A DNA stretch of 55,578 nt from Chloroflexota bacterium (GCA_016215025.1 JACRMI010000137.1:1-55578); one strand, 5' to 3'; positions 34,226 through 43,134 are shown, numbered from the stretch's first letter. Made by a program: numbers and translations. Notes: a model not told the origin generated them from the sequence alone.

Positions 34226-34527
34226 CGTGCTCTCCCTTGCCTCACATCGGCATCGTGCAATGCTTGCGCAATCTGTCCGGCATGATTCAGAATCGACATG
34301 GCGCCGTCGGCTAACTGCAGAGCCACTTGATTGGTGTCTTGCAATGCCCAGATTATTTGGGTGTTTTCCCGAATCCGCTTCACCGTTTCCAACCCCACGC
34401 CTGCGCCGCGTTCAATATTTTTGGCAACCGATAACACGGCGATCAACAAGGCTGCCGCAATGACAACGACGACTGCCGCAACAATGAGACTGATGTACCA
34501 ATAAGTGAGAATTTGTTGATCTATCAT
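34222..34527 (-). CDS. Hydrogenase-operon single-helix protein 1
   Basis: The protein has 101 residues with a membrane helix (about residues 8-35) and an amphipathic tail (RIRENTQIIWALQDTNQVALQLADGAMSILNHAGQIAQAL). The ATG at 34527 has GGAGGA at the right spacing. It lies 17 bases after the small-subunit gene. Five such genes in a row suggest a membrane stalk or anchor for the hydrogenase. Confidence 0.85.
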   Translation of the reverse strand: MIDQQILTYWYISLIVAAVVVVIAAALLIAVLSVAKNIERGAGVGLETVKRIRENTQIIWALQDTNQVALQLADGAMSILNHAGQIAQALHDADVRQGRAR

Positions 34528-34544
34528 GATTCCTCCGCTGTACG

Positions 34545-35873
34545 CTACCGCCACTTTTGTCCGGGATACGCGCTTTCGCCGGACTTGACGGCAGGGACTT
34601 CATAGCCATCGGCATATTTTTCTTCCGGTTTGCGGCGTCCCGGTGGATCGGCATTCCAGAATTGCCATTTTTCATAGAAATAGTGGACGAGTTTTCTTGC
34701 CACCCCCGGTTCGGGAATCCGACTCCACCCACTGGGATTTTGCTCCAATCGATCCCAACGCGTTTCACGATTCATAAAATCCTGCGTGATGCGACGAAGT
34801 GAGCGAACGAAGCCGCCGTAAGTACGCGAGGCGGTGGCAGACACGATGGTACCGGGCGGCGTTTTGTAGAATGGCGAGAATCGATCGGGAAAACCCGGCA
34901 TCGTGCAACCGATGCAAATGCCGCCGGTATTCATACAACCACCCATGTGATTGATCGCGCCGCGCGAGGTGATATTGCACTGGACGACGGGACCCCAGCA
35001 ACCAATTTCGACCAAGCATTCTTGATCCCCATAGTGTTTGGCGAAGACACCCTCTTCGTACCAGCCGGCGCGGACACAGTGCCGATGGACGGTTTCGCTA
35101 AACAACCAGGCTGGCCGTCCCAGTTCATCAAATTCGGGCAAGGGACCTAATCCATTGAGAAACAACAAAATTGCCGCCACCGTTTCGGTAAAGTTGTCGC
35201 CAATCGGCGAACAGCCCGGCACGTTGATCACCGGCAAACCTAGCGCACTGCGATAATCCACGCCCAAAAAATCCATCACGCTCATTGCACCGGTGGGATT
35301 GCCGTACGCGGCAGGGATACCACCCCAGGTCGCGCATGTGCCAATGGCGATAACTGCCGCAGCACCCGGCGCTAATCGCTTGAGCATCGTGGCAGTTGGA
35401 ACTGGGACCGGTGTTGCCTCTGTTCCCATGGCGGACCAATAGCCGCCAGTCTCTGCGGCAAGATTTTCATTGGCGATGGAGCCTTCGTAAATCACCACGT
35501 ACGGCGCATTCAATTTTCCTTCCGCCGCCATGAAATAATTCTTGGTAAACTCTTCGCCCGCTTCGGTCGATAGCACCGGATGATGCAGCACCACGCGCGG
35601 CACACCTGGCAATTGCCCAGTCAATAACGATTCGACACTGGGTGCGGTCGCGCCCGTCACAGCGACACTGCAACCATCGCAACTCATCCCTGCCAGCCAT
35701 AAAGCATGAACCAATTTGATAGGACCCAGTAACGCACCCGGTCTCTCCAGCATGCTTTCTTTTTGCATTTCGCGGACAGTACTGCATATTAACAAGTCGG
35801 GGGTTTCAACCCGTTCATCAACTGTTTTCTGTTCAAGGGGAGATACAGGAATATGAAGTTCTTCCATGCCCAT
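34545..35873 (-). CDS. [NiFe] hydrogenase small subunit (group 1h/1l-like)
   Basis: The protein has 442 residues and no twin-arginine signal, so the enzyme likely faces the cytoplasm. Fe-S ligands are visible in AGMSCDGCSVAVTGA (proximal cluster, with Asp next to Cys as in oxygen-tolerant trace-gas enzymes), AIGTCATWGG, VPGCSP, and the C-terminal HRHC...CLVEIGCWGP...CNIT and CMNTGGICIGCTMPGFPD region. The ATG at 35873 follows AAGGAG. It is the first gene of the operon and sits below a promoter and a structured leader. Confidence 0.93.
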   Translation of the reverse strand: MGMEELHIPVSPLEQKTVDERVETPDLLICSTVREMQKESMLERPGALLGPIKLVHALWLAGMSCDGCSVAVTGATAPSVESLLTGQLPGVPRVVLHHPVLSTEAGEEFTKNYFMAAEGKLNAPYVVIYEGSIANENLAAETGGYWSAMGTEATPVPVPTATMLKRLAPGAAAVIAIGTCATWGGIPAAYGNPTGAMSVMDFLGVDYRSALGLPVINVPGCSPIGDNFTETVAAILLFLNGLGPLPEFDELGRPAWLFSETVHRHCVRAGWYEEGVFAKHYGDQECLVEIGCWGPVVQCNITSRGAINHMGGCMNTGGICIGCTMPGFPDRFSPFYKTPPGTIVSATASRTYGGFVRSLRRITQDFMNRETRWDRLEQNPSGWSRIPEPGVARKLVHYFYEKWQFWNADPPGRRKPEEKYADGYEVPAVKSGESAYPGQKWR

Positions 35874-35911
35874 GCGCTCAACTCCTTTTGGGATCGCTTC
35901 CGTTTGCGATC

Positions 35912-35997
35912 AAAAAACCGCGCGCCTTCCCATCTCGATTAGAGAGGCAAGACGTGCGGTCTAGGATGAATGAACTGATGAATGCATTCTCGAGATG
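35912..35997 (-). promoter_or_regulatory. Leader with terminator and competing antiterminator
   Basis: On the minus strand, ACCGCACGTCTT (35949-35960) and AAGGCGCGCGGT (35917-35928) form a long stem followed by TTTTTT, just before the hydrogenase start. Its loop contains TCGAGATG (35931-35938), which is perfectly complementary to CATCTCGA 50 bases upstream (35990-35997). The two pairings exclude each other at least partly, a layout typical of RNA-based attenuation. I do not recognise a known riboswitch class. Confidence 0.6.
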
Positions 35998-36060
35998 AGT
36001 ATGCTTTCGATTGATCTGAGACCCGGGATATCTCCAGGGTTTTCATTTCAGTTGGAACAC

Positions 36061-36091
36061 ATTATAAACCTTGCCCTTGGGTAAATGTCAA
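36061..36091 (-). promoter_or_regulatory. Sigma70-like promoter of the hydrogenase operon
   Basis: TTGACA (36086-36091) and TATAAT (36061-36066) on the minus strand are separated by 19 bases (17 if TTTATA is used). This would give a leader of about 180 bases before the small-subunit gene, containing the attenuator. Confidence 0.6.
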
Positions 36092-36245
36092 GCCCAGGTC
36101 ATTTTTCGGCTCTTATACTTTTTAAATGAAGCTTGAGCATTCCCTTTGCTTGTAACAGTCCCTTGGGTTTGCGATTCGATTTGCTTTCTACGTTTTGCTA
36201 ACGCCAAGCAACTGCAATTCGGTTTGTGTAAGTCGAAGCGCATAT

Positions 36246-36275
36246 TTGACAAAAGGTTCTCGGTTGTGGTAATCT
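36246..36275 (+). promoter_or_regulatory. Possible promoter of aroKB
   Basis: TTGACA (36246-36251) and TAATCT (36270-36275) lie 18 bases apart on the plus strand. They are followed by a leader of about 170 bases before the aroKB start codon. The -10 match is moderate. Confidence 0.45.
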
Positions 36276-36395
36276 CGCCTCCAAGATGATGAAACAACAT
36301 TCGACCCGTGCGTTTTATTTTTATGGCTGGTATTACTTTGCCGTGTGCTTGCCCGCAGGGTCGAACCGTCACGCCTAATCAATCTAGAGAAGGAA

Positions 36396-36440
36396 AAAGA
36401 GAGCGTGGGGCCTGCGAAACCCACGCTCTCTTTATTTTTA
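36396..36440 (+). terminator. Attenuator-like hairpin directly before aroKB
   Basis: AAAGAGAGCGTGGG (36396-36409) and CCCACGCTCTCTTT (36420-36433) form a perfect 14-bp stem with a 10-base loop, followed by TATTTTTA and then the ribosome-binding site. Its place inside the leader, ahead of the gene, points to attenuation or to a terminator with read-through. No T-box or known riboswitch core was recognised. Confidence 0.65.
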
Positions 36441-36449
36441 GGAGAGCCA

Positions 36450-38063
36450 ATGACAAACTCACTTGCTGCCAATTCCCCCTTGCCCCTCGTGCTCACCGGT
36501 TTTATGGGTGCAGGTAAGACATCAGTCGGGCAAGTTATTGCGAAAAAACTACGGCGTGAATTCATTGACATGGATGTGGTGATCGAGCAAGAAGAAGGCA
36601 TGCCCATCTCCAAGATTTTCGAAACCCGCGGCGAGCCGTATTTCCGCGCGCTGGAATCCGCCTTGTGCGCTCGACTTGCGGCGCGCGAAAACTTGGTGGT
36701 GGCAACGGGTGGCGGTGCCTTGGTCAATCCCGATAACCGCGCTCAGTTCAAAGATGCTTTCGTCGTCTGCCTTGACGCAACGCCTAGTGAAATCTACAGC
36801 CGCTTGAAAGATCAACACAATCGCCCATTACTGTCTACACCAAATCCGCAACAACGCATCGTCGAATTGATGTCGGCGCGGCGCGATGCGTATGCGCAAG
36901 TCGAATGGCATCTCGATACGACTAGTAAGACGGTTGAGCAAATTGCCGAAGAAATTATCGGACTACTCTCGCCGCGCCGCATCAGCATCTCGGTGCCAGA
37001 AAGTGTTTGCCCGATTTTTGTCGGTTCGGGTTTGTTGCGGCGAGTGGGTCAATTGATCAATTTGACGACCGATAATTTTTCGCCGCGCTGTGCGATCATC
37101 ACGAACCCGCGCGTGCGGCAATTGCACGTTGCGCCGGTCGTCGAGTCGCTCCGCGCGCGTCATTTTCAACCGCACGTGATCGAAATTCCCGACAGCGAAA
37201 ATTTCAAAACGCTCGAAACAGTTCGCACGATTTACGATCAACTGATCGACGCGCAGTTGGACCGTCAATCGATTATTTTTGCGATGGGCGGCGGCGTCAT
37301 CGGCGATGTAGCGGGCTTTGTCGCGGCGACATTTTTGCGCGGCGTCTCATTTGTTCAGATGCCCACCACGCTCCTAGCCATGGTCGATGCGAGCATTGGC
37401 GGCAAAGTGGCGGTCGATCATCCGCGCGGCAAGAATTTGGTCGGCGCTTTCAAGCAGCCGTACGCGGTTATCACCGATACGGATGCACTGATGACGTTGC
37501 CGGAGGAAGAGTTGCATTCGGGGATGGCTGAAGTCGTCAAGCATGGCATCATCGGCGATGCAGAGTTGTTCGAGATTTTGGAACGCGATCCGCATTCATC
37601 GCCGGTACCAACGGAAGGACGGCAGAGTTGGATCACGCGCGCAATGCAGGTCAAGATCGATATTGTCGCGCGTGATCCCTTGGAACAAGGCGAGCGCGGC
37701 AAGTTGAATTTGGGGCATACGTTTGGTCACGCGTTCGAACTCTTGTCGCATTACGAATTGCAGCACGGCGAAGCCGTATCGATTGGCTTGGTGTGCGCGG
37801 CGCGACTTGCGCTACGGAAAAATTTGTGCGTATCGGAGGTCGCGACTCGAATCGAAAACCTTTTGCGCGCCATCGATTTGCCAGTGCGGGTGTCACCTGC
37901 CATGTCCACCGAAGCCATTTTAGCGGCAATGGCAACCGACAAGAAACGGATTGGCCCGCGCTTGCGTTTTGTCTTGCCGCGCGCCATTGGCGACGTGGCG
38001 ATTGTAGATGATGTACCACAAGAAGATGTGATTGCCGTCATTGACGAACTGCGCGAAAACTAG
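36450..38063 (+). CDS. aroKB: Bifunctional shikimate kinase / 3-dehydroquinate synthase
   Basis: This is a 537-residue fusion. The N-terminal kinase (about 1-170) has Walker A GFMGAGKTSVG, the shikimate-binding DMDVVIEQEEG and GGGALV. The C-terminal synthase (about 185-537) has GGGVIGDVAGFVAA, MPTTLLAMVDASIGGKVAVDHPRGKNLVG and the metal-binding LGHTFGHAFE. It would catalyse formation of 3-dehydroquinate and phosphorylation of shikimate. The ATG at 36450 follows AGGAG; longer in-frame starts lie inside the hairpin and are rejected. A dehydroquinase gene lies at 49314, beyond the catabolic cluster. Confidence 0.95.
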   Translation: MTNSLAANSPLPLVLTGFMGAGKTSVGQVIAKKLRREFIDMDVVIEQEEGMPISKIFETRGEPYFRALESALCARLAARENLVVATGGGALVNPDNRAQFKDAFVVCLDATPSEIYSRLKDQHNRPLLSTPNPQQRIVELMSARRDAYAQVEWHLDTTSKTVEQIAEEIIGLLSPRRISISVPESVCPIFVGSGLLRRVGQLINLTTDNFSPRCAIITNPRVRQLHVAPVVESLRARHFQPHVIEIPDSENFKTLETVRTIYDQLIDAQLDRQSIIFAMGGGVIGDVAGFVAATFLRGVSFVQMPTTLLAMVDASIGGKVAVDHPRGKNLVGAFKQPYAVITDTDALMTLPEEELHSGMAEVVKHGIIGDAELFEILERDPHSSPVPTEGRQSWITRAMQVKIDIVARDPLEQGERGKLNLGHTFGHAFELLSHYELQHGEAVSIGLVCAARLALRKNLCVSEVATRIENLLRAIDLPVRVSPAMSTEAILAAMATDKKRIGPRLRFVLPRAIGDVAIVDDVPQEDVIAVIDELREN

Positions 38064-38082
38064 GAAATCGAAAAATTCGTAC

Positions 38083-38140
38083 TTGATTTTTCGTTCGAGG
38101 TATGTTATAGTCGATATACAATCGTGGGACAGTGTCCCAC
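38083..38140 (+). promoter_or_regulatory. Promoter and palindromic operator of the IclR-ThDP operon
   Basis: TTGATT (38083-38088) and TATAGT (38106-38111) are 17 bases apart. Just downstream, GTGGGACAGTGTCCCAC (38124-38140) is a perfect palindrome around one central G, and a further GGGACACT half-site follows. Its position over the transcript start suits autorepression by the IclR-family regulator. Confidence 0.75.
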
Positions 38141-38158
38141 TATAAGGGACACTCAAAG

Positions 38159-38941
38159 ATGAAGCCCAAACCTCCGTCCGGTGAGATCCAAAGTCTGGTT
38201 CGCGCAATTGCAATTCTCGATTGTTTTCGCGTCGAACAACCCCAGCTTGGAGTTCGCGAGGTAGCACGCCAGCTCAACATGTCCACCAGCACGGTCGGAC
38301 GGTTGCTGGCGACGCTCTGTTCCGCCGGTATCCTCAGTCAAGACCCCAAAACGCGTCTCTATCGCATGGGACCCAAAGTCATGGCATGGAGCGCAGTCTA
38401 CACATCCGTACTTGACGTGCGCGAGCACGCGCGTCCCTTGCTCGAAGAATTGCACCGCATCACGAACGAAACCGTCAGTCTCTACGTGCTTGACCGCACG
38501 GAACGCGTCTGCGTCGAACGGATCGAAAGTCCCGAACGCGTGCGCGTGGTCGTGCGGGTAGGCGAGCGAATGCCGCTTCATGCGGGTTCGGCGGGCAAAG
38601 CGCTTTTAGCTTTTTTGCCGTCGGAAACCATCGACGAAATTCTTTCCAAGCCGCTTGAACGTATGACCTCGAACACAATCATCAATCGGCGCACCTTGTT
38701 GAAAGAATTGGAACTGACCCGCGAGCGTGGATATGCGGTTAGCCATGCCGAACGTTTTGACGATGCAATTGGTCTCGCCGCGCCGATTTTTGATGCGAGC
38801 GGTCAAGTGGTTGCTGCTCTCAACGTTGCTGGACCCATGTCGCGTTTCACCGATGACCACGTTGCCAAATTTGCCCCGAAAATTATTCACCTCGCGAATC
38901 AAGTCTCGCGTACCCTCGGATATAATGGAGGCACTCAGTAA
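38159..38941 (+). CDS. IclR-family transcriptional regulator
   Basis: This 260-residue protein has an N-terminal winged helix (AIAILDCFRVEQPQLGVREVARQLNMSTSTVGRLLATL) and a GAF-like effector domain (RVGERMPLHAGSAGKALLAFLP, HAERFDDAIGLAAPIFDASGQVVAALNVAGP). I prefer the ATG at 38159; the ATG at 38132 overlaps the operator palindrome. Its TAA overlaps the ATG of the ThDP enzyme, so the regulator and the enzyme are translationally coupled. It probably responds to the aromatic or carboxylate substrate of this operon. Confidence 0.92.
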   Translation: MKPKPPSGEIQSLVRAIAILDCFRVEQPQLGVREVARQLNMSTSTVGRLLATLCSAGILSQDPKTRLYRMGPKVMAWSAVYTSVLDVREHARPLLEELHRITNETVSLYVLDRTERVCVERIESPERVRVVVRVGERMPLHAGSAGKALLAFLPSETIDEILSKPLERMTSNTIINRRTLLKELELTRERGYAVSHAERFDDAIGLAAPIFDASGQVVAALNVAGPMSRFTDDHVAKFAPKIIHLANQVSRTLGYNGGTQ

Positions 38942-40662
38942 TGTCAGAAACACGCATCGCCGCATACCAACTCGTCGATTATCTCAAACGGCTGGGAGTT
39001 GAAGTAGTTTTTGGTTTGACTGGGCACACGATCATCGCGATGTTGGATGCGCTGGGGCAAGGCGGTTTGCGTTTCATCACAACGCGCCACGAACAAGTCG
39101 CCGCGCATGCCGTCGATGGGTATGCGCGCGCGTCAGGTAAAGTTGGCGTGTTGCTCACGCATCTCGGTCCTGGGTTGACCAATGCCGCCACCGGTGTTGC
39201 CAATGCCGCGCTCGATTCCATCCCCATGGTCGTCATTGCTGGCGACGTTCCCTCGTATTTTTTCGGACGACATCCCCACCAAGAAGTCAATCTTCACCTC
39301 GACGGCGATCAGTACGAAGTCTATCGTCCTTTCTGCAAGCGTGTATATCGTGTGGATCGAGCTGAAGATTTGCCTCGCATCGTCGAACGCGCTTTTCACC
39401 TTGCACAAACTGGGCGCCCCGGTCCCGTCTTGGTCGATGTACCGATGGATATTTTCTCTGTCGATCTTCCCGTCGATTCATTCAGCAAAATTCCTGCGTC
39501 GATGGTTCGCCCAACCATCGATCCGGCAACGGCGGAAAAAATTGCAGGTGCATTGGCAAATGCCGAACGTCCGGTGATTTATATCGGTGGGGGTGCGCGT
39601 GGCGCGAGTTCAGAAGTTATTGCATTGGCAGAATCACTCGAAGTGCCAGTCGCGCACACACTGATGGGTAAAGGTACGCTGCCCGACGATCATCCACTCT
39701 TGCTGGGCATGACCGGTTTCTGGGGCACGCCGATTGCAAATGATTCATGTCGCGAAGCCGATTTGATTCTCGCCATCGGCACACGCCTCGCCGAAGCCAA
39801 TAGCAGTTCCTGGGATTCCCGTTTCACGTTTTCGATTCCGCCCACGCGCTTGATTCACATCGACATCGATCCCGCCGAAATCGGACGCAACTATCCGACC
39901 GAGCTGGGTGTCGTCGCCGATGCAAAGAACGCGCTGAGTGTCCTTGCGCAAGCCGCGCAAGGGTGCAAACATCGCAACCGTGGAAACTTGCGCGAAAAAA
40001 TTGCCGTAGGTCGAAAATCGTTTGCGGCGAATTGGGCGGGCTATTACGATTCCGATCAATATCCTTTGCGCCCCGAACGTATTCTCGGCGAAGTTCGCGC
40101 GGCATTGCCGCAAGATGGTTTTCTCGTCACCGATGTCGGCTGGAACAAGAATGGCGTCGCGCAGCAATTTCCGTTTACGATCCCAGGAACGTTTATCACG
40201 CCGAGCGGTTTAGCGACGATGGGTTTTGGTCCCGCGGCGGTGCTGGGTGTCAAGGTCGCGCAACCGAAACGCGCAGCCGTTGCGCTCGTCGGCGATGGCG
40301 CGTTCAGCAGCAATATGTCCGTCATCGCGACGGCCATGGAAGCGGAGCTTCCGGTCGTGTGGGTCGTGATGGACAATGCGGCGTTTGGGACGATTGCCGG
40401 TTTGGAAAAGATGCACTATGGCTGGAGTTTCGGCTGTTTGTTTGAATCGGAAGGGAAACCTTATCGAGTTGATTACGCCGGCGTAGCACAATCGTGTGGT
40501 GCGCGCGGCGTCTTGATTCGCGCCGCAAATGAATTGGGACCCGCGTTACGCGAGGCACTCGCTTCGGTTATGCCAACCGTGATTCATGTGCCCATGGAAA
40601 ATGTCCCAACACCGACGCCGGGACATTGGAATATTAACGACATTTATCGCAAAGGCGCGTAA
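38941..40662 (+). CDS. Thiamine diphosphate-dependent enzyme (acetolactate synthase-like)
   Basis: The protein has 573 residues in the three-domain ThDP enzyme layout. The catalytic Glu sits in TTRHEQVAAHAVDGYAR (about residue 43), a central domain has YIGGGARGASSE, and the C-terminal ThDP-binding motif is VGDGAFSSNMSVIATAMEAELPVVWVVMDN (about residues 443-472). It lacks features that would fix it as a biosynthetic acetolactate synthase and has no regulatory-subunit gene nearby. Given its IclR regulator and importer, it is more likely a catabolic decarboxylase or carboligase acting on a 2-oxoacid. Confidence 0.88.
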   Translation: MSETRIAAYQLVDYLKRLGVEVVFGLTGHTIIAMLDALGQGGLRFITTRHEQVAAHAVDGYARASGKVGVLLTHLGPGLTNAATGVANAALDSIPMVVIAGDVPSYFFGRHPHQEVNLHLDGDQYEVYRPFCKRVYRVDRAEDLPRIVERAFHLAQTGRPGPVLVDVPMDIFSVDLPVDSFSKIPASMVRPTIDPATAEKIAGALANAERPVIYIGGGARGASSEVIALAESLEVPVAHTLMGKGTLPDDHPLLLGMTGFWGTPIANDSCREADLILAIGTRLAEANSSSWDSRFTFSIPPTRLIHIDIDPAEIGRNYPTELGVVADAKNALSVLAQAAQGCKHRNRGNLREKIAVGRKSFAANWAGYYDSDQYPLRPERILGEVRAALPQDGFLVTDVGWNKNGVAQQFPFTIPGTFITPSGLATMGFGPAAVLGVKVAQPKRAAVALVGDGAFSSNMSVIATAMEAELPVVWVVMDNAAFGTIAGLEKMHYGWSFGCLFESEGKPYRVDYAGVAQSCGARGVLIRAANELGPALREALASVMPTVIHVPMENVPTPTPGHWNINDIYRKGA

Positions 40663-40760
40663 CCTCACGCCTCCTCCCCCGTCCCATTGAACTTCAAATC
40701 GAGAACAGGGAAGGGAGCTGGGGAGAGGGGGAGGTGAGGCAAGGAGGTGAACGCGGAATA
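40663..40760. repeat. Inverted repeat between the ThDP enzyme and LivK-type genes
   Basis: CCTCACGCCTCCTCCCCC and GGGGGAGGTGAGG, about 60 bases apart, form an imperfect long hairpin. It may be a weak terminator or mRNA-stabilising element ahead of the binding-protein gene. Confidence 0.5.
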
Positions 40761-40825
40761 GACCACAGCCATTTCAAACACCGAAGAATAAAAAAAAGGA
40801 CAAATCGAAAAGGAGGAAATTCGCA

Positions 40826-42007
40826 ATGAAGCGTTCAATTTTGTTCGTGCTTGTCGTACTCGCAGTGGTACTCGCCGCGTGCGCAACTCCAACCGCAGCA
40901 CCCGCTCCATCATCATCTAGCGCATCTGCATCAAGCGCCGCATCCAAACCCTCGGGCGAGCCGCTCAAGATCGGCATCATCGCTGCCATGAGCGGCACAA
41001 ACGCCGTTCTGGGCGATTGGATGAAGAAGGGCGTCTCGCTTGCCGTCGATCAGAAGAACAAGGCCGGCGGCATCCAGGGTCGCCAGATTCAGGTCGTTGT
41101 GTATGACGACGAAGCCGATCCAACCAAGTCGGTCAACCTTGCGCAAAAAGTCGCGACGGAAGACAAAGTCATCGCGGTGTGGGCGACTTCGAACAGCACG
41201 TCCGCCCTAGCCGATATTCCGATCTTCGCCAAGTACAAGATTCCTCAGTTTACCAACGGTACGAACGTCGATATCACCAACAAAGGCAGCGCGTACATCT
41301 TCCGCGCTACTCCGGCCGGTCCTTCCTTCGAAGATACTCTCATTGATTTCTTGGTCAAGCAAAAAGGGATGAAGAAATTCGCCATCATCGCCGACACTTC
41401 GGCGTACGGGAAGGGTGAAGGGGATTATCAAGTCGACGCGCTCAAACGCAATGGTTTGCAGGCTACCACACGTGAAGCATTTGGCATAGACGACAAGGAC
41501 TTTACGGGACAACTCACCAAGATTCTGCAGACTCAACCCGAAGTGATATTGCTCGCTTCATCCGAGGTTGCGTCCGGTTTGATCGCCAAACAGGCGCGGC
41601 AACTGGGTTTCAAAGGGCAATTCGCGGGTGGTGCGGCGATTGGCACACCCAAATACATCGAAACGGCGGGAGCGGACATTGCCGAAGGCACCCTCTTCAC
41701 GACGCCCTGGCTGCACGATGATGCCAATGAAATCTCGCGCAAGTTTGTGGACGCGTACAAAGCCGCCTACAACGAGACACCCGAATTTCACGGCGCGAAC
41801 ACGTACGATGGCACGCAACTGCTGTTGCTCGCGATGGAAAAAGCTAATCCCTTGACTTCAGAAAATATCGCGGCGGAGTTGCATAAAATCTCCGGTCACA
41901 AGGGTTTGCAAGGCACGTTCAATGTGACCGACAAAGGCGAAACCATCACCGGCACCTTGGTCGGCATTGTCAAAGCCGGCAAACTTACGGTGAACACAGG
42001 CAAGTAG
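40826..42007 (+). CDS. Branched-chain-amino-acid-type ABC substrate-binding lipoprotein
   Basis: The 393-residue lipoprotein has signal segment FVLVVLAVVLAAC with the lipobox Cys near residue 18, then an Ala/Ser-rich linker and a Peripla_BP_6 (LivK) fold: IGIIAAMSGTNAVLGDWMKKGVSLAVDQKN, VVYDDEADPTKSVNLAQKV and AIIADTSAYGKGEGD. AGGAGG precedes the ATG. LivK-type proteins bind many ligands besides amino acids, including aromatic and aliphatic acids, so the cargo may be the substrate of the adjacent enzymes. Confidence 0.93.
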   Translation: MKRSILFVLVVLAVVLAACATPTAAPAPSSSSASASSAASKPSGEPLKIGIIAAMSGTNAVLGDWMKKGVSLAVDQKNKAGGIQGRQIQVVVYDDEADPTKSVNLAQKVATEDKVIAVWATSNSTSALADIPIFAKYKIPQFTNGTNVDITNKGSAYIFRATPAGPSFEDTLIDFLVKQKGMKKFAIIADTSAYGKGEGDYQVDALKRNGLQATTREAFGIDDKDFTGQLTKILQTQPEVILLASSEVASGLIAKQARQLGFKGQFAGGAAIGTPKYIETAGADIAEGTLFTTPWLHDDANEISRKFVDAYKAAYNETPEFHGANTYDGTQLLLLAMEKANPLTSENIAAELHKISGHKGLQGTFNVTDKGETITGTLVGIVKAGKLTVNTGK

Positions 42008-42015
42008 TTCGACGG

Positions 42016-42185
42016 GACCTGACACAGTACATCACAGGATGTCATTCTGAGAAGCGTCCTCAGCGGAACGAAGTGGAGTCGAAGGATTGCGACGAACGCT
42101 CTGCGTCTCGTAATCCCTGTGAAAACGGTACGCAGAGAGAGCGTTCGCTCCGCTCAACATGCCAATTGTGGTGTACTGTCAGGTC
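42016..42185. mobile_element. 170-bp MITE-like element with inverted ends
   Basis: The segment starts GACCTGACA-C-AGTACA and ends TGTACTGTCAGGTC, imperfect inverted repeats of about 18 bases, with no coding capacity between them. It fills most of the gap between the LivK-type and LivH-type genes. Its ends share GACCTGACA with the palindromes at 46628 and 53245. Confidence 0.6.
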
Positions 42186-42222
42186 TAGCTCGGAAATTTC
42201 GAGTTGACGGAAGGCGTAATTT

Positions 42223-43125
42223 ATGGACTCTCTGAATAGTCTGAGTATTCTCATGCAGACACTCGTCGGCGGGATCGGAATCGGCAGCTTGTACGCACTC
42301 GTCGCGCTCGGCTACTCGATGATCTATCGTTCGATGGGACTGGTCAACTTTGCGCACGGCAGCATCTACATGATCGGCACTTATTTTGGCATCATCTGGT
42401 ATCGCGGGATGGTAATGGGTCTCCAAGTGCCGTACCCCATCGCGTTCGTCATCGGCATTTTGCTCACCGCCATCCTGGGTCTCATCCTCGAACGCATCTT
42501 TCGCCCTCTCGCGCATCTCGACTTGATGTTGATGTTGCTGGGGACCATCGGGTTGGGCTATGTGCTCGACAACCTCGCGGTCATCATCTGGGGCGCAGAA
42601 GGATTTGCAGTGAATTCGCCGTTGCCGAATGAACCCATTATCATCGGCGGGGTAGCGTTGCTGCCTCAAATGCTTTTGCTCATTAGTGTCTCCGCTTTGT
42701 TGATGGTGGGGCTGAATGTCTTTTTGGCCAAAGCGAAGATCGGCAAAGCGATGCGCGCTGCTGCACAAGATCGTGAAACGGCGAGTGCGATGGGCATTCC
42801 AGTCAATACTACCAATGCGTTAGTGTTTGCCATCGGCGCTGGACTAGCCGCGGCGGCCGGCATTCTGGCAGCGCCCATCGTCTATGTCAATCCAGCCATG
42901 AGCGCGGCAGTCGGTCTCAAGGGATTCGCGGCGTTCATTCTGGGCGGCGCAGGCAGTATTCCCGGTGCGATTGTGGGCGGCCTCGTCTTTGGTGTTCTTG
43001 AGGCGATCTCGGCGGGGTTTATCTCCTCGGCTTATACCAAAGGCATCGCCTTTGTCGTGATGATCCTGGTGCTCATGATCAAACCCGCAGGAATTGTGGG
43101 TGAAGTCACAGTGGACAAGGTGTAA
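42223..43125 (+). CDS. ABC transporter permease, LivH type
   Basis: This 300-residue membrane protein has family motifs IGSLYALVALGYSMIYRSMGLVNFAHGSIYMIG near the N-terminus and FILGGAGSIPGAIVGGLVFGVLEA near residue 245. It is followed after nine bases by the LivM-type gene and forms one half of the membrane channel of the importer encoded at 40826-45597. Confidence 0.95.
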   Translation: MDSLNSLSILMQTLVGGIGIGSLYALVALGYSMIYRSMGLVNFAHGSIYMIGTYFGIIWYRGMVMGLQVPYPIAFVIGILLTAILGLILERIFRPLAHLDLMLMLLGTIGLGYVLDNLAVIIWGAEGFAVNSPLPNEPIIIGGVALLPQMLLLISVSALLMVGLNVFLAKAKIGKAMRAAAQDRETASAMGIPVNTTNALVFAIGAGLAAAAGILAAPIVYVNPAMSAAVGLKGFAAFILGGAGSIPGAIVGGLVFGVLEAISAGFISSAYTKGIAFVVMILVLMIKPAGIVGEVTVDKV

Positions 43126-43134
43126 GGAGGTTCG

